The notes under the pieces are model-generated. The model searched no databases and was not told the origin of the DNA. It was given only the letters and a program-made list of their open reading frames with translations. From Nemopilema nomurai (lineage: Eukaryota > Cnidaria > Scyphozoa > Rhizostomeae > Rhizostomatidae), in NCBI GenBank assembly GCA_003864495.1, contig ML133454.1, positions 3,569,442 through 3,633,441 on the forward strand: a stretch of 64,000 nt of DNA. Direction: 5' to 3'. Both the position numbers and the translations under genes were made by a program. Positions 38,962 to 50,720 of this stretch are shown one piece after another (positions within the stretch are counted from its first letter, which is position 1; each line of letters starts with the position of its first letter).

Positions 38962-41900
38962 ACAGCAAAAATGGAAAAGACATGGTGACAGTACAATTTC
39001 ACGAAAAATGGTCTGGCACTCTTCTTGGGGCAACAGTCGGTTTTGAAGATGAAAGGATGGAGAAATATCAAGATTGATATGCAGAAGTGGAAAATACATG
39101 ATGATGGTAAAATTTCAAAAAGTGGTCTGGCACTCTTCTTGGGGCAACAGTCGGTTTGAAAATGAAAGGATGGAGAAATATCAAGATTGATATGCAGAAG
39201 TGGAAAATACATGATGATGGTAAATTTCACAAAGTGGTCTGGCACTCTTGTTGGGGTAATCGGTTATGAAAATGAAAGGATGGATAAATATCAAGATTGA
39301 TATGCAGAAGTGGAAAATACATGATGATGGTAAAATTTCACAAAAAGTGGTCTGGCACTCTTCTTGGGGCAAGAGTCGGTTTGAAGTAAGTGATGGAGAA
39401 ATATCAAGATTATAATGCAGAATGGAAAATACATGATAACAGTAAAATTTCACAAAGTGGTCTGGCACTCTTGTTGGGGTAAAATCGGTTATGAAATGAA
39501 AGGATGGATAAATATCAAGATTGACATGCAGAAATGGAAAAGACATGATGATGGTAAAATTTCACGAAAAGTGGTCTGGCACTCTTCTTGGGGCAACATT
39601 CGCTTTTGAAGATGGAGGGTGGAGAAATATCAAGATTGACATGCAGAAATGGAAAAGACATGATAACAGTAAAATTTCACGAAAAGTGGTCTGGCACTCT
39701 TGTTGGAGTAAGAGTCGGTTATGAAGATGGAATGATGGAGAAATATCAAGATTGACATGCAGAAATGGAAAAGACATGATGATGGTAAAATTTCACGAAA
39801 AGTGGTCTGGCACTCTTCTTGGGGCAAGAGTCGTTTTGAAGATGAAATGATGGAGAAATATCAAGATTGACATGCAGAAATGGAAAAGACATGATGAGTA
39901 AAATTTCACGAAAAGTGGTCTGGCACTTCTTGGGGCAAGAGTCGGTTTGAAGATGGAATGATGGAGAAATATCAAGATTGACATGCAGAAATGGAAAAGA
40001 CATGATGATGGTAAAATTTCACGAAAAGTGGTCTGGCACTCTTCTTGGGTCAAGAGTCGGTTTATGAAGATGGAATGATGGAGAAATATCAAGATTGACA
40101 TGCAGAAATGGAAAAGACATGATAACAGTAAAATTTCACGAAAAGTGGTCTGGCACTCTTGTTGGGTAAGAGTCGTTATGAAGATGAAAGGATGGAAATA
40201 TCAAGATTGACATGCAGAAATGGAAAAGACATGATGATGGTAAAATTTCACGAAAAGTGGTCTGGCACTCTTCTTGGGGCAACATTCGCTTTTGAAGATG
40301 AAGGGTGGAGAAATATCAAGATTGACATGCAGAAATGGAAAAGACATGATAACAGTAAAATTTCACGAAAAGTGGTCTGGCACTTTGTTGGGTAAGAGTC
40401 GTTATGAAGATGAAAGGATGGAGAAATATCAAGATTGACATGCAGAAATGGAAAAGACATGATGATGGTAAAATTTCACGAAAAGTGGTCTGGCACTCTT
40501 CTTGGGGCAACATTCGCTTTTGAAGATGAAAGGATGGAGAAATATCAAGATTGACATGCAGAAATGGAAAAGACATGATAACAGTAAAATTTCACGAAAA
40601 GTGGTCTGGCACTCTTGTTGGGGTAAGAGTCGATTATGAAGATGAAAGGATGGAAATATCAAGATTGACATGCAGAAATGGAAAAGACATGATGATGGTA
40701 AAATTTCACGAAAAGTGGTTTGGCACTCTTGTTGGGGTAAGAGTCGTTATGAAGATGAAAGGATGGAGAAATATCAAGATTGACATGCAGAAATGGAAAA
40801 GACATGATAACAGTAAAATTTCACGAAAAGTGGTCTGGCACTCTTGTTGGGGTAAGAGTCGGTTATGAAGATGAAAGGATGGATAAATATCAAGATTGAC
40901 ATGCAGAAATGGAAAAGACATGATGATGGTAAAATTTCACGAAAAGTGGTCTGGCACTCTTCTTGGGGCAACATTCGCTTTTGAAGATGAAGGGTGGAGA
41001 AATATCAAGATTGACATGCAGAAATGGAAAAGACATGATAACAGTAAAATTTCACGAAAAGTGGTCTGGCACTCTTGTTGGAGTAAGAGTCGATTATGAA
41101 GATGAAAGGATGGATAAATATCAAGATTGACATGCAGAAATGGAAAAGACATGATGATGGTAAAATTTCACGAAAAGTGGTCTGGCACTCTTCTTGGGGC
41201 AACATTCGCTTTTGAAGATGAAAGGATGGAGAAATATCAAGATTGACATGCAGAAATGGAAAAGACATGATAACAGTAAAATTTCACGAAAAGTGGTCTG
41301 GCACTCTTGTTGGGGTAAGAGTCGTTATGAAGATGAAAGGATGGATAAATATCAAGATTGACATGCAGAAATGGAAAAGACATGATGATGGTAAAATTTC
41401 ACGAAAAGTGGTTTGGCACTCTTGTTGGGGTAAGAGTCGGTTATGAAGATGAAAGGATGGAGAAATATCAAGATTGACATGCAGAAATGGAAAAGACATG
41501 ATAACAGTAAAATTTCACGAAAAGTGGTCTGGCACTCTTGTTGGGGTAAGAGTCGGTTATGAAGATGAAAGGATGGATAAATATCAAGATTGAAATGCAG
41601 AAATGGAAAATACATGAAGATAGTAAAATTTCACGAAAAGTGGTCTGGCACTCTTCTTGGGGCAACATTCGCTTTTGAAGATGGAGGGTGGAGAAATATC
41701 AAGATTGACATGCAGAAATGGAAAAGACATGATAACAGTAAAATTTCACGAAAAGTGGTCTGGCACTCTTCTTGGGGCAAGAGTCGGTTTATGAAGATGG
41801 AATGATGGAGAAATATCAAGATTGACATGCAGAAATGGAAAAGACATGATGATGGTAAAATTTCACGAAAAGTGGTCTGGCACTCTCTTGGGGCAACATT

Positions 41901-44900
41901 CGCTTTTGAAGATGAAAGGATGGAGAAATATCAAGATTGACATGCAGAAATGGAAAAGACATGATGATGGTAAAATTTCACGAAAAGTGGTCTGGCACTT
42001 TTCTTGGGGCAACATTCGCTTTTGAAGATGAAAGGATGGAGAAATATCAAGATTGACATGCAGAAATGGAAAAGACATGATGATGGTAAAATTTCACGAA
42101 AAGTGGTCTGGCACTCTTCTTGGGGCAACATTCGCTTTTGAAGATGAAAGGATGGAGAAATATCAAGATTGACATGCAGAAATGGAAAAGACATGATAAC
42201 AGTAAAATTTCACGAAAAGTGGTCTGGCACTCTTGTTGGCAACATTCGCTTTTGAAGATGAAAGGATGGAGAAATATCAAGATTGACATGCAGAAATGGA
42301 AAAGACATGATAACAGTAAAATTTCACGAAAAGTGGTCTGGCACTCTTGGGGTAAGAGTCGGTTATGAAGATGAAAGGATGGAGAAATATCAAGATTGAC
42401 ATGCAGAAATGGAAAAGACATGATAACAGTAAAATTTCACGAAAAGTGGTCTGGCACTTTGTTGGGGTAAGAGTCGGTTATGAAGATGAAAGGATGGAGA
42501 AATATCAAGATTGACATGCAGAAATGGAAAATACATGAGATGGTAAAATTTCACGAAAAGTGGTCTGGCACTCTTGTTGGAGTAAGAGTCGGTTATGAAG
42601 ATGGAATGATGGAGAAATATCAAGATTGACATGCAGAAATGGAAAAGACATGATGATGGTAAAATTTCACGAAAAGTGGTCTGGCACTCTCTTGGGGCAA
42701 GATTCGTTTTGAAGATGAAAGGATGGAGAAATATCAAGATTGACATGCAGAAATGGAAAAGACATGATGATGGTAAAATTTCACGAAAAGTGGTCTGGCC
42801 TCTTCTTGGGGCAACATTCGCTTTTGAAGATGAAAGGATGGAGAAATATCAAGATTGACATGCAGAAATGGAAAAGACATGATAACAGTAAAATTTCACG
42901 AAAAGTGGTCTGGCACTCTTGTTGGGGCAAGAGTCGGTTTTGAAGATGAAATGATGGAGAAATATCAAGATTGACATGCAGAAATGGAAAAGACATGATG
43001 ATGGTAAAATTTCACGAAAAGTGGTCTGGCTCTTCTTGGGGCAAGAGTCGGTTTTGAAGATGGAATGATGGAGAAATATCAAGATTGATATGCAGAAGTG
43101 GAAAATACATGATGATGGTAAAATTTCACGAAAAGTGGTCTGGATCTTCTTGGGGCAAGAGTCGGTTTTGAAGATGAATGATGGAGAAATATCAAGATTG
43201 ACATGCAGAAATGGAAAAGACATGATAACAGTAAAATTTCACGAAAAGTGGTCTGGCACTCTTGTTCAGGCAACATTCGCTTTTGAAGATGAAAGGATGG
43301 AGAAATATCAAGATTGACATGCAGAAATGGAAAAGACATGATAACAGTAAAATTTCACGAAAAGTGGTTTGGCACTCTTGTTGGGGTAAGAGTCGGTTAT
43401 GAAGATGAAAGGATGGATAAATATCAAGATTGACATGCAGAAATGGAAAAGACATGATAACAGTAAAATTTCACGAAAAGTGGTCTGGCACTCTTGTTGG
43501 GCAAGAGTCGGTTATGAAGATGAAGGATGGAGAAATATCAAGATTGACATGCAGAAATGGAAATACATGAAGATGGTAAAATTTCACGAAAAGTGGTCTG
43601 GCACTCTTCTTGGGGCAAGAGTCGGTTTATGAAGATGGAATGATGGAGAAATATCAAGATTGACATGCAGAAATGGAAAAGACATGATGATGGTAAAATT
43701 TCACGAAAAGTGGTCTGGCACTCTCTTGGGGCAACATTCGCTTTTGAAGATGAAAGGATGGAGAAATATCAAGATTGACATGCAGAAATGGAAAAGACAT
43801 GATGATGGTAAAATTTCACGAAAAGTGGTCTGGCACTTCTTGGGGCAACATTCGCTTTTGAAGATGAAAGGATGGAGAAATATCAAGATTGACATGCAGA
43901 AATGGAAAAGACATGATGATGGTAAAATTTCACTAAAAGTGGTCTGGCACTCTTCTTGGGGCAACATTCGCTTTTGAAGATGAAAGGATGGAGAAATATC
44001 AAGATTGACATGCAGAAATGGAAAAGACATGATAACAGTAAAATTTCACGAAAAGTGGTCTGGCACTCTTGTTCAGGCAACATTCGCTTTTGAAGATGAA
44101 AGGATGGAGAAATATCAAGATTGACATGCAGAAATGGAAAAGACATGATAACAGTAAAATTTCACGAAAAGTGGTTTGGCACTCTTGTTGGGGTAAGAGT
44201 CGGTTATGAAGATGAAAGGATGGATAAATATCAAGATTGACATGCAGAAATGGAAAAGACATGATAACAGTAAAATTTCACGAAAAGTGGTCTGGCACTG
44301 TTGTTGGGGTAAGAGTCGGTTATGAAGATGAAAGGATGGATAAATATCAAGATTGACATGCAGAAATGGAAAATACATGAAGATGGTAAAATTTCACGAA
44401 AAGTGGTCTGGCACTCTTCTTGGGGCAAGAGTCGGTTTATGAAGATGGAATGATGGAGAAATATCAAGATTGACATGCAGAAAAGGAAAAGACATGATGA
44501 TGGTAAAATTTCACGAAAAGTGGTCTGGCACTCTCTTGGGGCAACATTCGCTTTTGAAGATGAAAGGATGGAGAAATATCAAGATTGACATGCAGAAATG
44601 GAAAAGACATGATGATGGTAAAATTTCACGAAAAGTGGTCTGGCACTTTTCTTGGGGCAACATTCGCTTTTGAAGATGAAAGGATGGAGAAATATCAAGA
44701 TTGACATGCAGAAATGGAAAAGACATGATAACAGTAAAATTTCACGAAAAGTGGTCTGGCACTCTTGTTGGGGCAAGAGTCGGTTTTGAAGATGAAATGA
44801 TGGAGAAATATCAAGATTGATATGCAGAAGTGGAAAATACATGATGATGGTAAAATTTCACGAAAAGTGGTCTGGGGTTCTTCTTGGGGCAAGAGTCGGT

Positions 44901-47900
44901 TTTGAAGATGGAATGATGGAGAAACATCAAGATTGATATGCAGAAGTGGAAAATACATGATGATGGTAAAATTTCACGAAAAGTGGTCTGGGGATCTTCT
45001 TGGGGCAAGAGTCGGTTTTGAAGATGGAATGATGGAGAAATATCAAGATTGACATGCAGAAATGGAAAAGACATGATAACAGTAAAATTTCACGAAAAGT
45101 GGTCTGGCACTCTTGTTCAGGCAACATTCGCTTTTGAAGATGAAAGGATGGAGAAATATCAAGATTGACATGCAGAAATGGAAAAGACATGATAACAGTA
45201 AAATTTCACGAAAAGTGGTTTGGCACTCTTGTTGGGGTAAGAGTCGGTTATGAAGATGAAAGGATGGATAAATATCAAGATTGACATGCAGAAATGGAAA
45301 AGACATGATAACAGTAAAATTTCACGAAAAGTGGTCTGGCACTGTTGTTGGGGTAAGAGTCGGTTATGAAGATGAAAGGATGGATAAATATCAAGATTGA
45401 CATGCAGAAATGGAAAATACATGAAGATGGTAAAATTTCACGAAAAGTGGTCTGGCACTCTTCTTGGGGCAAGAGTCGGTTTATGAAGATGGAATGATGG
45501 AGAAATATCAAGATTGACATGCAGAAATGGAAAAGACATGATGATGGTAAAATTTCACGAAAAGTGGTCTGGCACTCTCTTTGGGGCAACATTCGCTTTT
45601 GAAGATGAAAGGATGGAGAAATATCAAGATTGACATGCAGAAATGGAAAAGACATGATGATGGTAAAATTTCACGAAAAGTGGTCTGGCACTCTTCTTGG
45701 GGCAACATTCGCTTTTGAAGATGAAAGGATGGAGAAATATCAAGATTGACATGCAGAAATGGAAAAGACATGATAACAGTAAAATTTCACGAAAAGTTGT
45801 CTGGCACTCTTGTTGGGGCAAGAGTCGGTTTTGAAGATGAAATGATGGAGAAGCATCAAGATTGATATGCAGAAATGGAAAAGACATGATGATGGTAAAA
45901 TTTCACGAAAAGTGGTCTGGCACTCTTCTTGGGGCAAGAGTCGGTTTATGAAGATGGAATGATGGAGAAATATCAAGATTGACATGCAGAAATGGAAAAG
46001 ACATGATGATGGTAAAATTTCACGAAAAGTGGTCTGGCACTCTTCTTGGGGCAACATTTGCTTTTGAAGATGAAATGATGGAGAAATATCAAGATTGATA
46101 TGCATAAGTAACAAAATTAAAAAGCAAGAAATGGAAAAGACATGATGACAGTAAAATTTCAGGAAAAATGGTCTGGCAATCTTCTTGGGGCAAGAGTCGG
46201 TTTTGAAGATGAAATGAAGGAGAAATATCAAGATTGATATGCATAAGTAACAAAATTAAAAAGCAAGAAATGGAAAAGACATGATGACAGTAAAATTTCA
46301 CGAAAAGTGGTCTGGGGTTCTTCTTGGGGCAAGAGTCGGTTTTGAAGATGAAATGATGGAGAAATATCAAGATTGATATGCAGAAATGGAAAAATGAATG
46401 ATGATGGTAAAATTTCACGAAAAGTGGTCTGGGGTTCTTCTTGGGGCAAGAGTCGGTTTTGAAGATGGAATGATGGAGAAACATCAAGATTGATATGCAG
46501 AAGTGGAAAATACATGATGATGGTAAAATTTCACGAAAAGTGGTCTGGGGATCTTCTTGGGGCAAGAGTCGGTTTTGAAGATGAAATGATGGAGAAATAT
46601 CAAGATTGATATGCAGAAGTGGAAAATACATGATGATGGTAAAATTTCACGAAAAGTGGTCTGGCATCTCTTGGGGCAATAGTTGTTTTGAAGATGAAAT
46701 GATGGAGAAACATCAAGATTGATATGCAGAAATGGAAAAGACATGATGATGGTAAAATTTCACGAAAAGTGGTCTGGGGTTCTTCTTGGGGCAAGAGTCG
46801 GTTTTGAAGATGGAATGATGGAGAAGCATCAAGATTGATATGCAGAAATGGAAAATACATGATGACAGTAAAATTTCAGGAAAAATGGTCTGGGGTTCTT
46901 CTTGGGGCAAGAGTCGGTTTTGAAGATGGAATGATGGAGAAATATCAAGATTGATATGCAGAAGTGGAAAATACATGATGATGGTAAAATTTCACGAAAA
47001 GTGGTCTGGCACTCTACTTGGGGCAAGAGTTGATTTTGAAGATGAAATGATGGAGAAGCATCAAGATTGATATGCAGAAATGGAAAATACATGATGATGG
47101 TAAAATTTCACGAAAAGTGGTCTGGGGTTCTTCTTGGGGCAAGAGTCGGTTTTGAAGATGGAATGATGGAGAAACATCAAGATTGATATGCAGAAGTGGA
47201 AAATACATGATGATGGTAAAATTTCACGAAAAGTGGTCTGGGATCTTCTTGGGGCAAGAGTCGGTTTTGAAGATGGAATGATGGAGAAATATCAAGATTG
47301 ACATGCAGAAATGGAAAAGACATGATAACAGTAAAATTTCACAAAAAGTGGTCTGGCACTCTTGTTGGGGTAAGAGTCGGTTATGAAGATGAAAGGATGG
47401 ATAAATATCAAGATTGACATGCAGAAATGGAAAATACATGAAGATGGTAAAATTTCACGAAAAGTGGTCTGGCACTCTTCTTGGGGCAAGAGTCGGTTTA
47501 TGAAGATGGAATGATGGAGAAATATCAAGATTGACATGCAGAAATGGAAAAGACATGATGATGGTAAAATTTCACGAAAAGTGGTCTGGCACTCTTCTTG
47601 GGGCAACATTCGCTTTTGAAGATGAAATGATGGAGAAATATCAAGATTGATATGCATAAGTAACAAAATTAAAAAGCAAGAAATGGAAAAGACATGATGA
47701 CAGTAAAATTTCAGGAAAAACGGTCTGACAATCTTCTTGGGGCAAGAGTCGGTTTTGAAGATGAAATGAAGGAGAAATATCAAGATTGATATGCATAAGT
47801 AACAAAATTAAAAAGCAAGAAATGGAAAAGACATGATGACAGTAAAATTTCACGAAAAATGGTCTGGCACTGTTCTTGGGGCAAAAGTCGGTTTTGAAGA

Positions 47901-48031
47901 TGAAATGATTGAGAAATATCAAGATTGATATGCAGAAATGGAAAATACATGATGATGGTAAAATTTCACGAAAAGTGGTCTGGCACTCTTGTTGGGGTAA
48001 GAGTCGGTTATGAAGATGAAAGGATGGATAA
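38962..48031. repeat. 116-bp minisatellite, copy 2 (about 78 units)
   Basis: A 9-kb direct array of the copy 1 unit. Two main unit types alternate in irregular order: one with GATAACAGTAAAATTT and GTTGGGGTAAGAGTCGG, the other with GATGATGGTAAAATTT and CTTGGGGCAACATTCGC. Near 46104, 46245, 47655 and 47796 the unit carries an insertion of about 25 bp (contains AACAAAATTAAAAAGC), making 141-bp units. From about 43880 to 47440 most units are exactly 116 bp, while in 38960-43800 many have one- or two-base deletions. Open frames on both strands shift each unit and carry no coding signal. Confidence 0.95.
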
Positions 48032-48053
48032 ATGTCATGATGGACATCAATAA

Positions 48054-48281
48054 ATGAAGAATTCTGATGGAAAGGCGAATACTTACTTAATGTCGCTGTT
48101 CACTTTCGCTTTCAAAAAGGAAAGAGTAAAGTGCACTAGATGCGGTTGTATGATGATGGACGTCGAGAAAATGAGAATGTCAATGGAAAAGAAGGTTCCT
48201 GCTCAAAATAGATGTATGTCCTTCCTTGTGCTCAGTGAGCAAAAAAGGTTTCAAGGTTCAAAAGATGTAAATACATGGTAA
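48054..48281 (+). other. 75-codon open frame, copy 2; doubtful gene
   Basis: Twin of the frame at 37465-37692, in the same place after the minisatellite. It ends KDVNTW and keeps the KCTRCGC cluster. Substitutions between the twins are mostly replacements, which argues against purifying selection since the duplication. Confidence 0.25.
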
Positions 48282-48595
48282 TGCCTTTCTAGATGTTTAG
48301 AAATATGGATGTAACGAAATCTTGCTGGAGGAATTTTTAATCCTTTGAAGATTTAAAAAGGGATGTCCTGAAATGAACAAGATCATTACAAAGTTAAATC
48401 ATTTGTTTTCGGTGGCTATAACCTTCTCGAAGCGAAAAGCGCTATTCATTTCATGATGATGCACATACAGATAATACAGATGATAGTGAAAATGGAAAAG
48501 AGTTGGAGAGGTAATGTGATTTAGAACAGTATCCAAGGTAGCGAGTTCACATCCCTTCGTGGTACCGACCGTTTAGGCGTGCCTGGTTAAATAGT

Positions 48596-49071
48596 AGCAC
48601 TAACGGAAGTGGCATTCTAAAGGGAGGGTCATTCTAATGACCATCAAAGAGTTTAGGTGGACATATAAATTTACAGAAGTAGATGCATTGGAGGTTTGTA
48701 TACCGTTTAGGTCCGGCAGCCAATGGGTAAATGATGTCGTGTACATAAAAATATGGGAATAGGCTTTTTGATGAAAAGGGTCCAGAAGCATTCTACTGCT
48801 TTCATAGATAGAAGGGTTTTATGGTTCTTTTGACTGGAACTTCCTTTTGATACCTTAAAGAGGATGCGCAACTCTGCGTAAAGTCGACATGGTATCTATG
48901 CCTGACGCGCATGGCAACCATCCAATCAATAATACGTCACAATCAGACAAGTCTGTATAAAAGTAAGTTCGATCTCAAAGCTCCAACAGTTGCAAAAGAG
49001 CCCGGTACGAGTTGGAAGGACGGAGCCAATTGAGGCATGTTTAACGAGGTAAGACATTTGCAAAGATCTTC
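48596..49071. repeat. Tandem segmental duplication, copy 3 (truncated)
   Basis: Only the 5' segment and the promoter-like block are present. Similarity to copies 1 and 2 stops at about 49071, a few dozen bases after the first-exon donor, and no minisatellite follows. It marks the right border of the triplication. Confidence 0.85.
48922..49048 (+). promoter_or_regulatory. Promoter-like block, copy 3, start codon lost
   Basis: CCAATCA at 48922, TACGTCAC and TATAAAAG at 48956-48963 are intact, and the GTAAG donor after 49048 is kept. The ATG of copies 1 and 2 is ATT here, so the short first-exon frame is lost. Retention of TATA and donor without the start codon fits recent decay, or a transcript whose coding potential does not matter. 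Confidence 0.4.
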
Positions 49072-49364
49072 TAGGAAAATCGAAAAACATTATTACCTTT
49101 AAAAAAAATTTCCTTGAATACAAAAGGACGTAGATAATTGATTCGATGGTCCTGCCAATGAGAGATCGTGCTGAAAGTATACCTGCGCTCTTGTTGGCGC
49201 AATAATCGGCATCAAAGTTGAAAATTCTTCTGCACCTTTTATACTGCGTAAATTATGAACCCAAAGATCAGTTCTCTGGCGTGCTTAGACATTCTGAAAA
49301 ATGTGAAATGCTGATCCAACTTCCAAAATGCCAAAAGCGGTTGCTTTGCATACCGGCTGTGTAC

Positions 49365-50552
49365 CTTGGTGAGCTCGGATTTCAAGTATTCCAGTTGAAC
49401 TGCATTCAACTTCCATTCCGCATTTTCTAAGTCGAAAGCAGCCATTTCCTTATCCAGCTGGGCTACAGCCCCTTGGTCATTTGAAATGAGAAGGTTAATT
49501 TCTCTAATCGTACCTTTACTCGTCCTTGAAGGAGATAAGTACTATGCTCAGCATATGACCTAAAGGGCAAATTTAGTGGAAGTTCTTTGAAGATATCTCC
49601 TTGTAGAGACATACTTGCATGTAGTAAATGCTATTTCCAATTCCACAAGAACAAAATAGGAAATCAAGGTCGGAAAGCTTTACTTCCCGCATGGATAGCT
49701 TACAAATGAATCGAATGGTAACTACTGCTTCAAATTCTGTTGCAAAGAGATACTTCAGTGATTAAGTAGCAACGCACACATCAACACTAACTCTGATGCA
49801 GTTTCTCGATGTCATAATCATTCCAGTCTTCCATGCCTGATTCTTGACTGTCGTGCATTGTTTGGTCATTATTCAAAGGTGATTGATTGATTTCATCGCC
49901 AACAGTTGCTTCTTTTTTAAAGTAACTGTAGAGTAATTCACAGTACAAAGCATCCAAGCACTCTACATGCTGCCATTTGCAAAATATAAAAACCATTCTC
50001 TTTATGCATCTAGCTACTAATCGTCAGTTGAGATAATTAGCACTTCGTGACTCTGCAAAGTTAAAACGAACCTATAAAAAATGGCCTTGTAATATTTGGT
50101 CAACTTTAACTTACAGGCATATCAACATGCAATTTGATAAGAATAGAAGTTAAGGTTAGAACGTTTAAAAGTTTTCTTTCTCTATCTTTTTCTATCTGCA
50201 TGTTTTCCTTCGATTAATCCTCATTGATGAACAGTTTTTACTTCGTCATCGGGATTCTGATAAAATCCTTTAGTTGGGAGTGGCATTCTCGGACTTCTGG
50301 CAAGCCCAAATGCTTGAGCAACTTCTTCGCAATTGTTGCATGGATAGAAGCTGTATAATGAGTGTATATGGTTGCGATTACGAAGTCAGTTCATCAAGAA
50401 ACAAAATGATGCTGTTTTTACTGCCCCTAAATTGTGTTATTAAATGAAAAGTGATTTCACGACTAGACAGATCAAATTAAAGCCGTTTTTTCATGAATTT
50501 ACCTCTCGTCGTCATCAGAAAACTCGTAGTACTGGTCCGAATCGGTGAAGCT
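49365..50552 (-). CDS. Unidentified multi-exon gene, partial, one frameshift
   Basis: Phase-compatible minus-strand exons: 50552-50503 (remnant ending YYEFSDDDE plus two bases), 50350-50242 (FYPCNNCEEVAQAFGLARSP...), 49969-49792 (HVECLDALYCELLYSYFKKE...), 49736-49615 (ends GIGNSIYYMQ) and 49546-49365 (includes EINLLISNDQGAVAQLDKEM and ends YLKSELTK). The frame carries through every junction (phases 2, 0, 1, 0). The last exon needs one extra base near 49512, after which it is exactly 61 codons. An alternative short last exon after 50242 would end SHEVLIISTDD. Acidic and helical segments are visible, but I recognise no family. The 5' start is missing: upstream of 50552 the frame meets stops. 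It may be a live gene with an assembly error, or a pseudogene. Confidence 0.5.
49706..50552 (-). repeat. Inverted duplication, left arm (about 0.85 kb)
   Basis: Reverse complement of 50830-51677, with about 277 bp of unique spacer between arms. The arms differ by only about three bases in total length, and the 207-base coding part of the 178-nt exon plus its flank differs at about two positions. Introns are conserved as well as exons, so this is a DNA-level duplication and not retrocopying. Divergence rises towards the outer ends. Confidence 0.93.
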
Positions 50553-50720
50553 CAATCTTCAAAATTGTTGTTTGAGGCCAAGACCAAACAGCTTCATGTT
50601 GTCAAGATCAAAACAGCTTCATGTTGCAAGTCCTACTCCAATAAGCAGTTAAGATGAGGGACTTGTGAACAAGTGCTTTGCGGTACAAAATTTCACAATG
50701 GTAATAAAAAGTGGAGCTAG

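Larger units (their letters stand above)
38007..48595. repeat. Tandem segmental duplication, copy 2 (about 10.6 kb, expanded)
   Basis: Same layout as copy 1: 5' segment, promoter-like block, AT-rich stretch, 116-bp minisatellite and 3' segment with the 75-codon frame. The size difference from copy 1 is almost entirely the minisatellite, about 78 units against 8. Flanks outside the array are near-identical to copies 1 and 3 with scattered substitutions and small indels. Confidence 0.85.

Noticed and set aside
36390..47922. Dozens of overlapping minus-strand frames of about 87 codons, and plus-strand frames of about 67 codons
   Set aside because: They recur every 116 bp with the minisatellite and shift frame each unit. 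The pattern is explained by the repeat alone.
36530..48031. Idea that each 116-bp unit is a 72-nt exon plus a 44-nt intron (GTAAAA donor kept in all unit types, one open frame in the exon part)
   Set aside because: The acceptor AG is missing in the common unit type with GGCAACATTCGC, a 44-nt intron is implausibly short here, and there is no transcript support.
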